This document shows, one piece after another, positions 26,922 through 34,707 of a stretch of DNA of 64,000 bases (position 1 is the first letter of the stretch; each line of letters opens with the position of its first letter). The translations under genes were made by a program, and so were the position numbers. The notes beneath the pieces were generated by a model that saw only the letters and a list, made by a program, of their open reading frames with translations, ran no database searches and had not been told where the DNA came from. Where the stretch lies: positions 62,001 through 126,000 of the forward strand of contig CAVRGQ010000008.1 in the NCBI GenBank assembly GCA_963720785.1, written 5' to 3'. This DNA is from CAVRGQ01 sp963720785 (GTDB taxonomy: Bacteria > Actinomycetota > Acidimicrobiia > IMCC26256 > DASPTH01).

Positions 26922-27846
26922 TCATCGCGCGGCTCCGGCTTCTGGCCGGGCCGCGTGCCGGTCGCTCGGCCAGTTGGGCTGCAGCAGGTGCCAGTGCGTG
27001 GGCTCGCGCCGGATCATCGCCTCGAACCGGTGGGCGAGGTCCTGGGTGATCCGCGCCATGTCGTCGCGGAGGGGGCCGCGTCGACCGGTGTCGAGGGGCG
27101 CCTCGATGAAGGCCTCCTCCACCCCGTCGGGGCGGAAGTAGCAGCCCACGGGGATGATGGGTGCGCCCGCCGCGCACCGCCGCCATGGCCGGGCCGGCGG
27201 GCATCGTGGTGCGCTCGCCGAAGAAGTCGACGGAGATGCCCTCGCCGGTGAGGTCGCGGTCGCAGAGGAGGCAGACCACCTCGTTGGCGCGCAGGGCCTT
27301 GAGCACCTCGGTACCTGCGGTCGGCGACAGCGGGATCACCCGCATGCCGAGTTGCGCCCGCGTGGACACGAACCAGTCGAACAGCTCGGGGGGCTCGAGC
27401 GTCTCCGCGACCACGGTGACGCGGTAGCCCCGGCCCGCGAGCCACGCGCCGGCCTGGTCCCAGTTGCCGAGGTGCGGCAGCGCGAGCACCGCGCCGGTGC
27501 CGGCGTCGGTGGCGGCGCGGATGTGCTCCTCGCCGTGGCACACGAAGTGCTGCTCGATCCAGGCCCGCGAACGCGTGGGCAACAGGAACAGCTCGTAGAA
27601 GTACCGACCGTAGGAGTCGAACGTGGCGGCCACGGCGCGTTGCAGTTCGCGGCCGCCGTAGCCGGGGCCGTGAATGCGGCGCAGGTTGCGCTCGACCTGC
27701 CGGCGCCGCTGGGCGAACACCGCGGGTGCCATCGCCGACACGGCGCGCGTGAACGGGCCCCCGAGCGGCTCGGGCACCAGGCGCGCGACCTCGGCACCGG
27801 CGCGGTACGCGAAGTAGGCGGTACGTCTGGGGAGGATCGAGGCCAA
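26922..27846 (-). CDS. Phosphatidylinositol mannoside acyltransferase (LpxL/HtrB fold), one frameshift
   Basis: About 308 residues. The acyltransferase motif H-x4-D is in LALPHLGNWDQAGAW; FELFLLP-like YFYELFLLPTRSRAW, CLLCDRDLTGEGISVDFFGE and MPAGPAMAA complete the LpxL-type fold. It resembles mycobacterial PatA, which acylates PIM, and sits between pgsA and pimA. An extra G in GGCGGGCGCACC near 27166 shifts the frame before GCYFRPDGVEEAFIEAPLD. The start is uncertain; TTG 27846 is in frame and shortly after the pgsA stop. The stop is at 26922. Confidence 0.85.
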
Positions 27847-27878
27847 CGCGCGGTTCCGGTCGTGAGGCGCCGCGGAGA

Positions 27879-28590
27879 TCAGCGGCGCGGCGCCGACCCG
27901 GAGCTGCCCGATCGCGACGGCTGCTCCGGACGGCGGGCGGCCCACCACTCGGCGAGCGTCTTGGTGTCGCGGTCGCCGCCGCCGCCGGCGCGGGTGCCGG
28001 GTGCGGCGCGGCTTCGCGGGCGTGGCCTGACGCCACACCTTCACGAAGCGCTGCACCGCGGTGATCGCGGTGAGCACGAGCATGATCCAGAGGATCGGCA
28101 CGAGGATGTCGAACGCGAGCCCGATGCCGATGAGCACGAGGCGCTCGGCCCGCTCCATCAGCCCACCGCGGGCCTGGAAGCCGAGTGATTCGGCGCGGGC
28201 CCGCTCGTAGGTGATGAGCATCGACAGCGCGAGCACCGCCATCACCAGCACCGGCAGGCGGGGATCCTCGTCGGCGAGGTACCAGGCGATGCCGAGCAGG
28301 AGGGCGGCGTCGGCCACGCGGTCGCACACGGAGTCGAAGAAGGCACCGCGCGGTCCGGCGCGGCCGCTCTGGCGCGCGACCGAACCGTCGAGGATGTCGG
28401 GGAGACCACACAGGATGAGGCCGATCACGCCGAGCACGAGGTGGCCGTCGGCGATCACGAGCCCGGTGGCGACCGCGACGACGAGCCCGAAGATCGTGAG
28501 CGCGTCGGCGGTGACCCCGGCGCGGTGCAGGCTCCTGCCGACCGGTTCGAGCCCCCGCTCGACCGTCGACCGCCAGCGTCCGTCGAGCAT
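27879..28590 (-). CDS. pgsA: CDP-alcohol phosphatidyltransferase, PgsA/phosphatidylinositol synthase-like (one frameshift)
   Basis: About 237 residues. The active-site motif D-G-x2-A-R-x8-G-x3-D-x3-D is complete in DILDGSVARQSGRAGPRG followed by AFFDSVCDR. Several membrane helices (VLGVIGLILCGLPDI, LVMAVLALSMLITYE, LVPILWIMLVLTAITA). By synteny with the mycobacterial pgsA1-acyltransferase-pimA run it probably makes phosphatidylinositol phosphate. A one-base gain in the GC-rich 27965-28010 stretch hides the tail DRDTKTLAEWWAARRPEQ and its stop at 27879, making the gene look fused to the acyltransferase. ATG 28590 is preceded by GAGGAAGGG. Confidence 0.87.
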
Positions 28591-28798
28591 GGTTCGAGGG
28601 TTCCCTTCCTCGGGCCGCCGGCACGGTGCCGCAACCGGCCCGGGTGGGCTGCTGCGGTGGCCGGCCCCGGGGGTGGCGAGGCAACGTCAACTGCCAGGGT
28701 ACCACCCGGCCCTGGGCCCTCTCGGCCACGCCTGAACCACGCCCGGACCCGCCCGCGACCGGGCCTTTCGTCCCGGGCAGGGGCCGGCTGGCCGTGCG

Positions 28799-28804
28799 TA
28801 GACT
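28799..28804 (+). promoter_or_regulatory. Candidate -10 element of the EF-G2-like gene
   Basis: TAGACT, about 45 bases before the preferred start. No clear -35 element. The 28591-28848 gap also holds TACCCT on the minus strand (28696-28701), a candidate -10 for pgsA. Confidence 0.3.
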
Positions 28805-28848
28805 CCGCGCACGAGCCGAGAGCAACACGTGTGAACGGGGGTGGGCCG

Positions 28849-30879
28849 GTGGCGGCCAAGACGTTCCCGACCGAGAAGATCCGCAACATCGCGCTGGTGG
28901 GCCACGGCGGAGCGGGCAAGACGTCGCTCGCCGAGGCGTTGCTCTTCTCCGCGGGTGTGATCCCCCGTCTCGGGAAGGTCGAGGACGGCAACACCGTCAC
29001 CGACTTCGATCCCGAGGAAGCGCGCCGGCGCATCTCCGTGAGCCTGGCGATGGCGCCGTTCGAGCACGCCGGTCACAAGGTCAACGTGATCGACACGCCC
29101 GGGTACGCCGACTTCCTCAGCGACGTCGCCGCCGCGCTGCGGGCCGCCGACCTCGCGGTGTTCGTGGTGAGCGCGGTCGAGGGTGTGGAGGTGCAGACCG
29201 AGGTCGTGTGGCGCATGTGCGACGAGCTCGGCCTCCCGCGCTGCGTGTTCGTCAACAAGCTCGACCGCGAGCGCTCGTCGTTCGCTCGCACCCTCGACCA
29301 GCTGAAGGACAAGTTCGGTCAGGGCATCGCGCCCCTGGAGCTGCCGATCGGCGAAGAGGGCGCGTTCCACGGCGTCGTCGACCTCCTCGACGACCACGCG
29401 GTCTTCTACACCGACGGCACCCCCACCGAGGGCGAGATCCCGCCCGAGATGGAGGTCGAGGAGCACTCGGTCCACGACGCACTGATCGAGGGCATCGTGG
29501 TGGGCGACGACGCGCTCATGGAGCGGTATCTCGCCGACGAGGCCATCCCCTACGAGGAGCTCGCCCACGCGCTCGCCGACGGCGTCGCCACCGGCACCGT
29601 CTTCCCGGTGCTGTGCGGCAGCGCCACGAAACTGATCGGTGTCGACCGCCTCGCCGCGTTCGTCTGCGAGGAGGGGCCGCCGCCCAGCGTTTCGGCCAGC
29701 GCTTCCAACGGCGCCGCGCCGGTGGCCTTCGTGTTCAAGACGATCGTCGACCCGTACGTGGGGCACGTGAACCTGTTCAAGGTGCTGCAGGGCACGGTGA
29801 AGACCGATGCCACCCTCGTCAACGGCCGCACCATGCACGAGGAGAAGCTCCACCAGCTCTCGGTGATGCGCGGCAAGGAGCAGGAGCCGGCGGCGGAGGT
29901 CCCGAGCGGCGACATCGCCGCAGTGGCCAAGCTCGCCGGCACCACCACCGGCGACGTGCTCGGCGCGCGCGGTGCCGACCTCGCGGTCGAGCCGTTCGCG
30001 CCACCCGCGCCCGTCCTCGCGGTCGCGATCCGCGCGAAGTCGAAGAACGACGAGGACAAGCTCGCCAACGCGCTGCACCGCCTGCTCGACGAAGACCCGG
30101 CGCTGCAACTCGAGCGCAACGCCGAGACCCATCAGACGCTGCTCTGGGGCCAGGGCGAGACGCACGTCGGCATCGCCCTCGAGCGACTGTCGCGCAAGCT
30201 CGGTGTGGAGGTCGAGACCGAAGACGTGAAGGTCCCCTACCGCGAGACCATCACCTCCCCCGCCGAGGCCGAGGGCAAGTACAAGAAGCAGACCGGCGGC
30301 CACGGGCAGTACGGCGTCGCCTTCCTGCGCGTCGAGCCGCTCGAGCGCGGCAGCGGCTTCGAGTTCGTCGACCAGATCGTCGGCGGCTCGATCCCGCGCC
30401 AGTTCATCCCCGCGGTCGAGAAGGGCGTGCAGGAGACGATGGAGCACGGCGGCGTGTTCGGCTTCCCCGTCGTCGACGTGCGCGTCACCTGCTTCGACGG
30501 CAAGTACCACTCGGTCGACTCGTCGGAGATGAGCTTCAAGATGGCGGGCTCCATCGGCTTCAAGGACGCGATGGCGAAGGCCACGCCGATCCTGCTCGAG
30601 CCGGTGAGCGAGGTGGTCGTGACCGCACCCGAGGCCAGCCAGGGCGACATCATGGGCGACCTCAACTCGAAGCGCGGCCGCATCCAGGGCTCCGCCAGCG
30701 TGGGCAACGGCGAGGTCGAGGTGGTCGCATTCGTCCCCACCTCGGAGGTCATGCGCTACGCCATCGACCTGCGTTCGCTCACCGGCGGGCGGGGCCGCTT
30801 CCGCCTCACCCACTCGCACTACGACCCGGTGCCCGCGCACCTCGTCGACAAGGTGCGCACCGCGGCCGCGCCGGCCTGA
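28849..30879 (+). CDS. Elongation factor G-like GTPase (EF-G2 type)
   Basis: 676 residues from GTG 28849 (GTG 28831 is possible). G motifs: GHGGAGKTSLAEALLF (P-loop), VIDTPGYADF (G3), VNKLDRE (G4). Domains II-V follow (GKYKKQTGGHGQYGVAFLRV, GSIPRQFIPAVEKGVQETME, SKRGRIQGSASVGNGEVEVV). The switch I segment reads ARRRISVSLAM instead of the ERGITI of translocating EF-G, with Ser where Thr coordinates magnesium. This is the pattern of the second actinobacterial EF-G, whose role in translocation is doubtful. Divergent from pgsA. Confidence 0.88.
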   Translation: MAAKTFPTEKIRNIALVGHGGAGKTSLAEALLFSAGVIPRLGKVEDGNTVTDFDPEEARRRISVSLAMAPFEHAGHKVNVIDTPGYADFLSDVAAALRAADLAVFVVSAVEGVEVQTEVVWRMCDELGLPRCVFVNKLDRERSSFARTLDQLKDKFGQGIAPLELPIGEEGAFHGVVDLLDDHAVFYTDGTPTEGEIPPEMEVEEHSVHDALIEGIVVGDDALMERYLADEAIPYEELAHALADGVATGTVFPVLCGSATKLIGVDRLAAFVCEEGPPPSVSASASNGAAPVAFVFKTIVDPYVGHVNLFKVLQGTVKTDATLVNGRTMHEEKLHQLSVMRGKEQEPAAEVPSGDIAAVAKLAGTTTGDVLGARGADLAVEPFAPPAPVLAVAIRAKSKNDEDKLANALHRLLDEDPALQLERNAETHQTLLWGQGETHVGIALERLSRKLGVEVETEDVKVPYRETITSPAEAEGKYKKQTGGHGQYGVAFLRVEPLERGSGFEFVDQIVGGSIPRQFIPAVEKGVQETMEHGGVFGFPVVDVRVTCFDGKYHSVDSSEMSFKMAGSIGFKDAMAKATPILLEPVSEVVVTAPEASQGDIMGDLNSKRGRIQGSASVGNGEVEVVAFVPTSEVMRYAIDLRSLTGGRGRFRLTHSHYDPVPAHLVDKVRTAAAPA

Positions 30880-30925
30880 ATGCCGGTCGGCCTCACCACC
30901 CCCCGACCGACGGTCCGTTCCCCGC

Positions 30926-31554
30926 ATGGGTGACCTCCTGGCGAAGGTGTTGCCGCTCGCGCTCGGCGCAGCGGTCAGCCCCACCGCGCTCGCCGCCGCC
31001 GTGGTGGTGATGGCGTAACGCACGCGACCCGTCGCGCGCGGCGCGATGTTCGTGCTCGGCTTCGTGGCGGTGCTCGCGGCGTTCACCTTCCTCGGGCTCA
31101 CCGTGCTCTCGCAGGCCACGCCGCACGTGACGCCCACGTCACGGCGCATCAGCGGCGCCGTCGACCTCGTGCTCGGCATCGTGCTGCTCGCGTTCGGGCT
31201 GCGCGAGCTGCTGGTGCGTTCCACCCCCAGCCCCGACCCCGCCGAGGACACCCGCGCCCCCAAGGGCACCGGGCTCGCGGCCGCCCTCGCGCTCGGCGCG
31301 GTGTTGATGCTCACCAACTTCACGTCACTCGTGCTGTACTTGCCGGCGCTGCAAGACGTGCACCAGGCCCGCACCGGCGACAGCAACAAGGCGGTCGTGA
31401 TCGCCGTCCTGTTCTTCTGCACCGCGTTGCCGGTGTTGATCCCCTTCGTGGGGCGGATCGCGGCGCCGGGCCCGGCCACAAACGGGCCGTCACCGTGCTG
31501 GTGGCCGGGATCTTCGGCACCTACCTGTTGGTCCGCGGCCTCGGGCGCGTCTGA
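30926..31554 (+). CDS. GAP-family (LysE/Sap-like) membrane protein, disrupted
   Basis: About 209 codons. GDLLAKVLPLALGAAVSPTA is the usual first helix of GAP (sulfolipid-addressing-like) transporters, then FVLGFVAVLAAFTFLGLTVL, SGAVDLVLGIVLLAFGLREL and LALGAVLMLTNFTSLVLYLP; the last helix TVLVAGIFGTYLLVRGL is one frame over. An in-frame TAA at 31016-31018 follows VVVMA, and a shift near 31475 separates the last helix. TAA could be a misread TAC (Tyr). Either this is a pseudogene or it has two sequence errors; the surroundings favour errors. It starts at ATG 30926, 46 bases after the EF-G2-like gene. Confidence 0.7.
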
Positions 31555-31621
31555 CACCCGTCGCGACGAAACGGGACATCAGGCCCTCAACCGGGGTTGC
31601 CGACGGGACGATGATCGACCC

Positions 31622-31981
31622 ATGGCCACCGTGGCGGGCACGACGACGATCCCCATCGTGATCGGGCTGCTCGTCGCCGTCGCGCTCTTCCTCGCCTGGG
31701 CCGTGCAGATCGTCCGCAGCGAAGGCGCCGAGGCCAACGGGCGCGTCGCGAGCGCACCTCCGCAGGCGGCGCCCGTCCGCCAGGCGCAGTGGGTGTCGAG
31801 GTCGGTGTCGGTACAGGTCGTGGTCGGGCCGCACTTCACGGTCGCCGCGCCCGACGACGACGCCGTGGACGCGGCGATGAGCCACCGGGTACGCCCGCCC
31901 ATGCCGTTCCCCTCACCGGCCCGCACGACGCCGGCGCACGAGGAACCCGCCGCAGCGATGCCCCTCCCCCGCAGCGCCTGA
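31622..31981 (+). CDS. Small membrane protein of unknown function
   Basis: 119 residues: an N-terminal helix (IPIVIGLLVAVALFLAWAVQ) and a soluble Pro/Ala-rich remainder with a short beta-like segment (SVQVVVGPHFTVAAPDD). I do not recognise a family. ATG 31622 follows GATGAT at 6 bases, a weak form of the leaderless arrangement. Codon use is GC3-rich like its neighbours. Confidence 0.5.
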   Translation: MATVAGTTTIPIVIGLLVAVALFLAWAVQIVRSEGAEANGRVASAPPQAAPVRQAQWVSRSVSVQVVVGPHFTVAAPDDDAVDAAMSHRVRPPMPFPSPARTTPAHEEPAAAMPLPRSA

Positions 31982-31984
31982 GCG

Positions 31985-32308
31985 TCAGCCGTCGTCGGCC
32001 GGCAGCGTGGCGTCCTTCGCCTGGCGGCGCAGTGCCTCGCGACAGCACGCCGCGATGGACACGCCCCGCAGCACGTGCGCGCGCTGGCACGACTTCTTGG
32101 GGCAGTGGAACACGAACATTGCGGTCTCGGTCGGCTGACGGTCGGGACTGATGCGCTCGACGTTGCGCAGGAGCCGATCGAAGCGCGGGTGCACGACCCC
32201 CGAACCGATCGGGTACTCGTAGTAGTGGCAGATCCGCGCTCCGCACGACGCGCAGTGCAGCGCGAGCTTCGGACCGGAGTTCGGGCCCTTGCGCCGCATC
32301 CCCATCAT
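31985..32308 (-). CDS. Small Cys-rich protein, probable zinc-binding
   Basis: 107 residues, not recognised. Cysteines occur as LHCASCGARICHYY (C-x2-C plus one) and FHCPKKSCQRAHVL, with AACCREALRR near the end. The spacing suggests one or two zinc sites. ATG 32308 is preceded by GAGGGG. It ends 3 bases from the convergent gene on the plus strand, with no space for a terminator. Confidence 0.6.
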   Translation of the reverse strand: MMGMRRKGPNSGPKLALHCASCGARICHYYEYPIGSGVVHPRFDRLLRNVERISPDRQPTETAMFVFHCPKKSCQRAHVLRGVSIAACCREALRRQAKDATLPADDG

Positions 32309-32324
32309 GAGCGGATCGGTCCCC

Positions 32325-32417
32325 TCATCCCCGGCGCTTCCACCACGACATGATCACCGGCACGCCGATGAACGCGAGCATGATCGCGACCACGAGGAAC
32401 ACGGGAATCAACGCCAT
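32325..32417 (-). CDS. 30-residue single-helix membrane peptide
   Basis: MALIPVFLVVAIMLAFIGVP followed by VIMSWWKRRG and a stop: one membrane helix with a basic end. Nearly every third codon position is G or C in this frame, while the overlapping extension of the hydrolase frame is T-rich at third positions, so this is the coding frame. Its ATG overlaps the probable hydrolase stop (TGATG), suggesting coupling. The function is unknown. Confidence 0.55.
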   Translation of the reverse strand: MALIPVFLVVAIMLAFIGVPVIMSWWKRRG

Positions 32418-33635
32418 CACTCGTCTCCCGATCGGACCGCTCGCGTGCGAGCACGTCCTCGAGCCAGTCGAAGACCCGCTCGTCGCGCAGGGCCAGGCCT
32501 GCGGGCTCGCAGTGGAAGTTGGCACCCTCGTCGCGAGTGAAGCGCAGGATCGCCTTCTCGCCGGGCAGCTCGTCGAACAGCGTGCGCGACTGGCCGGGCC
32601 AGAACTGCTCGTCGTCGGGATCGGTGAGCAGCACCGGGCAGGTGATCTGCGCGACCGTCGCGTCGTCGAGGCGCATCGCGCGCGCCGCGTTGTACGCGAC
32701 GAACGGCGAGTGCGTGCCGTAGGGCGCCATGCGCCACTTCAGCTCGGCGTACACCTCGGGGGCGCGCCCTGCTCGACCATCGAGTCGAAGCCCGCCCGCT
32801 GGGTGGGGTCGTCGAGCATCGCGACGAGGAAGTCGGGCAGGTGACCGGTCCACGACGTGCTCACGTCGACCACACCGGGATCGGCGACCGCCGCGGCGAG
32901 GCGGTGCTCGAACGCCGCGGCGCGGGGCACCCAGTACCCGGCCTGGCTCACGCCGTGCAGCGCGATGCGGGCGGGATCGACGCCGGGTTGCGCGAGCACG
33001 AAGTCGACGACGGGCGTGACCACCGCCTCCCAGTCGGCGCGGAAGTACCGGCCACCACGGTGCAACGCCGCGCCCTGGCCCGGGCCGTCGACGGTGATCG
33101 TGTGCCAGCCGCGCTCGACGGCCGCCGCGCCACCCTGCGCCCACATCGCGGTGACCGGGCCGTCGCTGCCGTTGACGAGGATCACGACCGGGCGCGGCAT
33201 GTCGCCTGCGTGCGGCGGCCGGAACCAGTACCCCTCCAACGTGGTGCCCTCGTAGGGGACGGCGATCTTCTCGACCCCGGGCCAGCGGGCGACGGCTTCG
33301 TCCCAGCACTCGCGGTGCTGCTCCCAGAGCGAGTCGAAGCGCGATTCGTCGCTCGTCCCCGCGGCCATCGACGACGCGAGGTCGAAGTACAGCGACGCGT
33401 GGAGATAGGCGCGGCGCGCGCTCACGTCGTGCCCACCCGCCGCCGAGCGCGCCGCCGCGTCGCGGACGTGTGACGCGGTGGCCGTCCACTCGCGCACCCA
33501 CGCTTCGCGGTCACCGTTCGGGATGCGTTCGACCGTGGCGAGCACCTCGCCCGCGTCGGCGAGCCCGCGGGAGGCGGACCCGAGCGCGATCAGCGTGGCG
33601 AAGTCGAAGCCGTCGTCGTCGAAGAAACGCTGCAC
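32417..33635 (-). CDS. Alpha/beta hydrolase (FrsA/DUF1100-like), frameshifted
   Basis: About 406 residues: a helical N-terminal cap, then the hydrolase fold with VVILVNGSDGPVTAMWAQGG (oxyanion strand), nucleophile elbow ALHGVSQAGYWVPR, and DPDDEQFWPGQSRTLFDELP carrying the acid; the His is near ANFHCEP. A one-base loss near 32768 separates the last ~110 codons; a second loss in a GGGG run near 32425 would place the stop at 32417, otherwise reading continues to 32305. The GTG start at 33635 follows GGGAGGG. The substrate is unknown. Confidence 0.75.
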
Positions 33636-33663
33636 GAAGCCCTCCCGCGTGCTGCGACGCCGG

Positions 33664-34180
33664 CTACGCCGGAGCGGTCGCGTCGTCGAGACCGAACTTC
33701 GACCAATCTTCCGGGTTCGGCTCGGTGTAGTCGCCGATCACGTGGCCGTCGACCGCATCGAGCTCCACGAGGCCGCGCATCGACGGCGGAGTGTCGGCGC
33801 TGTAGAGGAGGATGCGCCACACCGGCCGGGCGCGCAGGCCGCGCCACGCGAGCTGCGCGCTCGGCGTGGCCCACCGGGAAGCCGACGGTGCGGGTGGCGA
33901 TGAGCAGCGCCTCGGTCTGGTCGATCTCGAGCGGCCACGCCGACGCGAAGTGGTAGAGCGCGACCAGGCCGAGAAAGACCGCCGCGGCGAGCAGACCGTT
34001 GTTCGACGTGAGCGCGTAACCACCGAGGCAGAGGACGCCGAGCACGACGTACATGGAGGCGGGGATGCGCCGGCGGCGCATGCTCGGGAACATGTAGGGC
34101 CCGACGAACGCGGTGACGTCGAGATCCTCGGGGAGAACGTCGCCCTCGGGGATCGCGTTCGTCTGGTCGTCGTCGGCCAT
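33664..34180 (-). CDS. Two-helix membrane protein, one frameshift
   Basis: About 172 residues. A polar N-terminus (DDDQTNAIPEGDVLPEDLDV), two adjacent membrane helices (MYVVLGVLCLGGYALTS, LLAAAVFLGLVALYHFASAW), then a soluble domain (WRGLRARPVWRILLYSAD, MRGLVELDAVDGHVIGDYTE) ending PEDWSKFGLDDATAPA. A one-base shift near 33875 separates the parts. Family not recognised. Its ATG overlaps the HIT gene stop (TGATG), so it follows thrS-HIT in the operon. Confidence 0.65.
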
Positions 34181-34689
34181 CACTGCACGGTACCCCAGGC
34201 CTCGAGCAGCTTCCGATAGCTGGTGTCGAGGCTCTCGGGCAGCACCCGGGCCTCGGCGACCGTGGTCATGAAGTTGGTGTCGCCCGCCCAGCGCGGCAAG
34301 ACGTGCACGTGCATGTGGTCGGGCACCCCGGCCCCCGCGGCCCGCCCGAGGTTCATGCCCACGTTCTGCCCGTCGGGCGAGTACGCGGCCTCGACCGCCA
34401 GGGTCGCGGTGCGCATGAGCTCCATCACGCCCGCAGCCTCGTGCGGCTCCAGGTCGCCGAGACGCTGCACGTGACGCAACGGGGCGACCATCAGGTGGCC
34501 CGAGTTGTAGGGGTACGCGTTCATCACCGCGAAGGCGTGCTGGTTGCGGCCGAGCACCATCATCTCGGTGGGGTCGCCCGCGGCGAGGCCGCAGAACAGG
34601 CAGCCGTCCTCACCGACGGGCGGCGCCTGGGTGGCGATGCCGTCGATGTAGCTCGACCGCCACCCGGCCCAGAGTCGATCCAGGCTCAC
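34180..34689 (-). CDS. HIT-domain hydrolase/phosphorylase
   Basis: 169 residues. The histidine triad is in DHMHVHVLPRW, with CLFCGLAAGDP and NAYPYNSGHLMVAPLRHVQ upstream, the layout of mycobacterial AP4A phosphorylase-like HIT proteins next to thrS. It acts on dinucleoside polyphosphates or nucleotide conjugates; the substrate is not certain. ATG 34689, 18 bases after the thrS stop. Confidence 0.9.
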   Translation of the reverse strand: MSLDRLWAGWRSSYIDGIATQAPPVGEDGCLFCGLAAGDPTEMMVLGRNQHAFAVMNAYPYNSGHLMVAPLRHVQRLGDLEPHEAAGVMELMRTATLAVEAAYSPDGQNVGMNLGRAAGAGVPDHMHVHVLPRWAGDTNFMTTVAEARVLPESLDTSYRKLLEAWGTVQ

Positions 34690-34707
34690 GACCCGCTCAC
34701 GCCCGGA

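Noticed and set aside
26911..28590. Apparent fusion of the CDP-alcohol phosphatidyltransferase to the acyltransferase
   Set aside because: Shifting one base near 27965-28010 reveals a natural C-terminal tail and stop (27879) for the first gene and a separate start for the second. The fusion is an artefact of an indel.
13739..31018. Stop codon reassignment
   Set aside because: TAA, TAG and TGA all end ordinary genes in this window, and only two internal stops were found.
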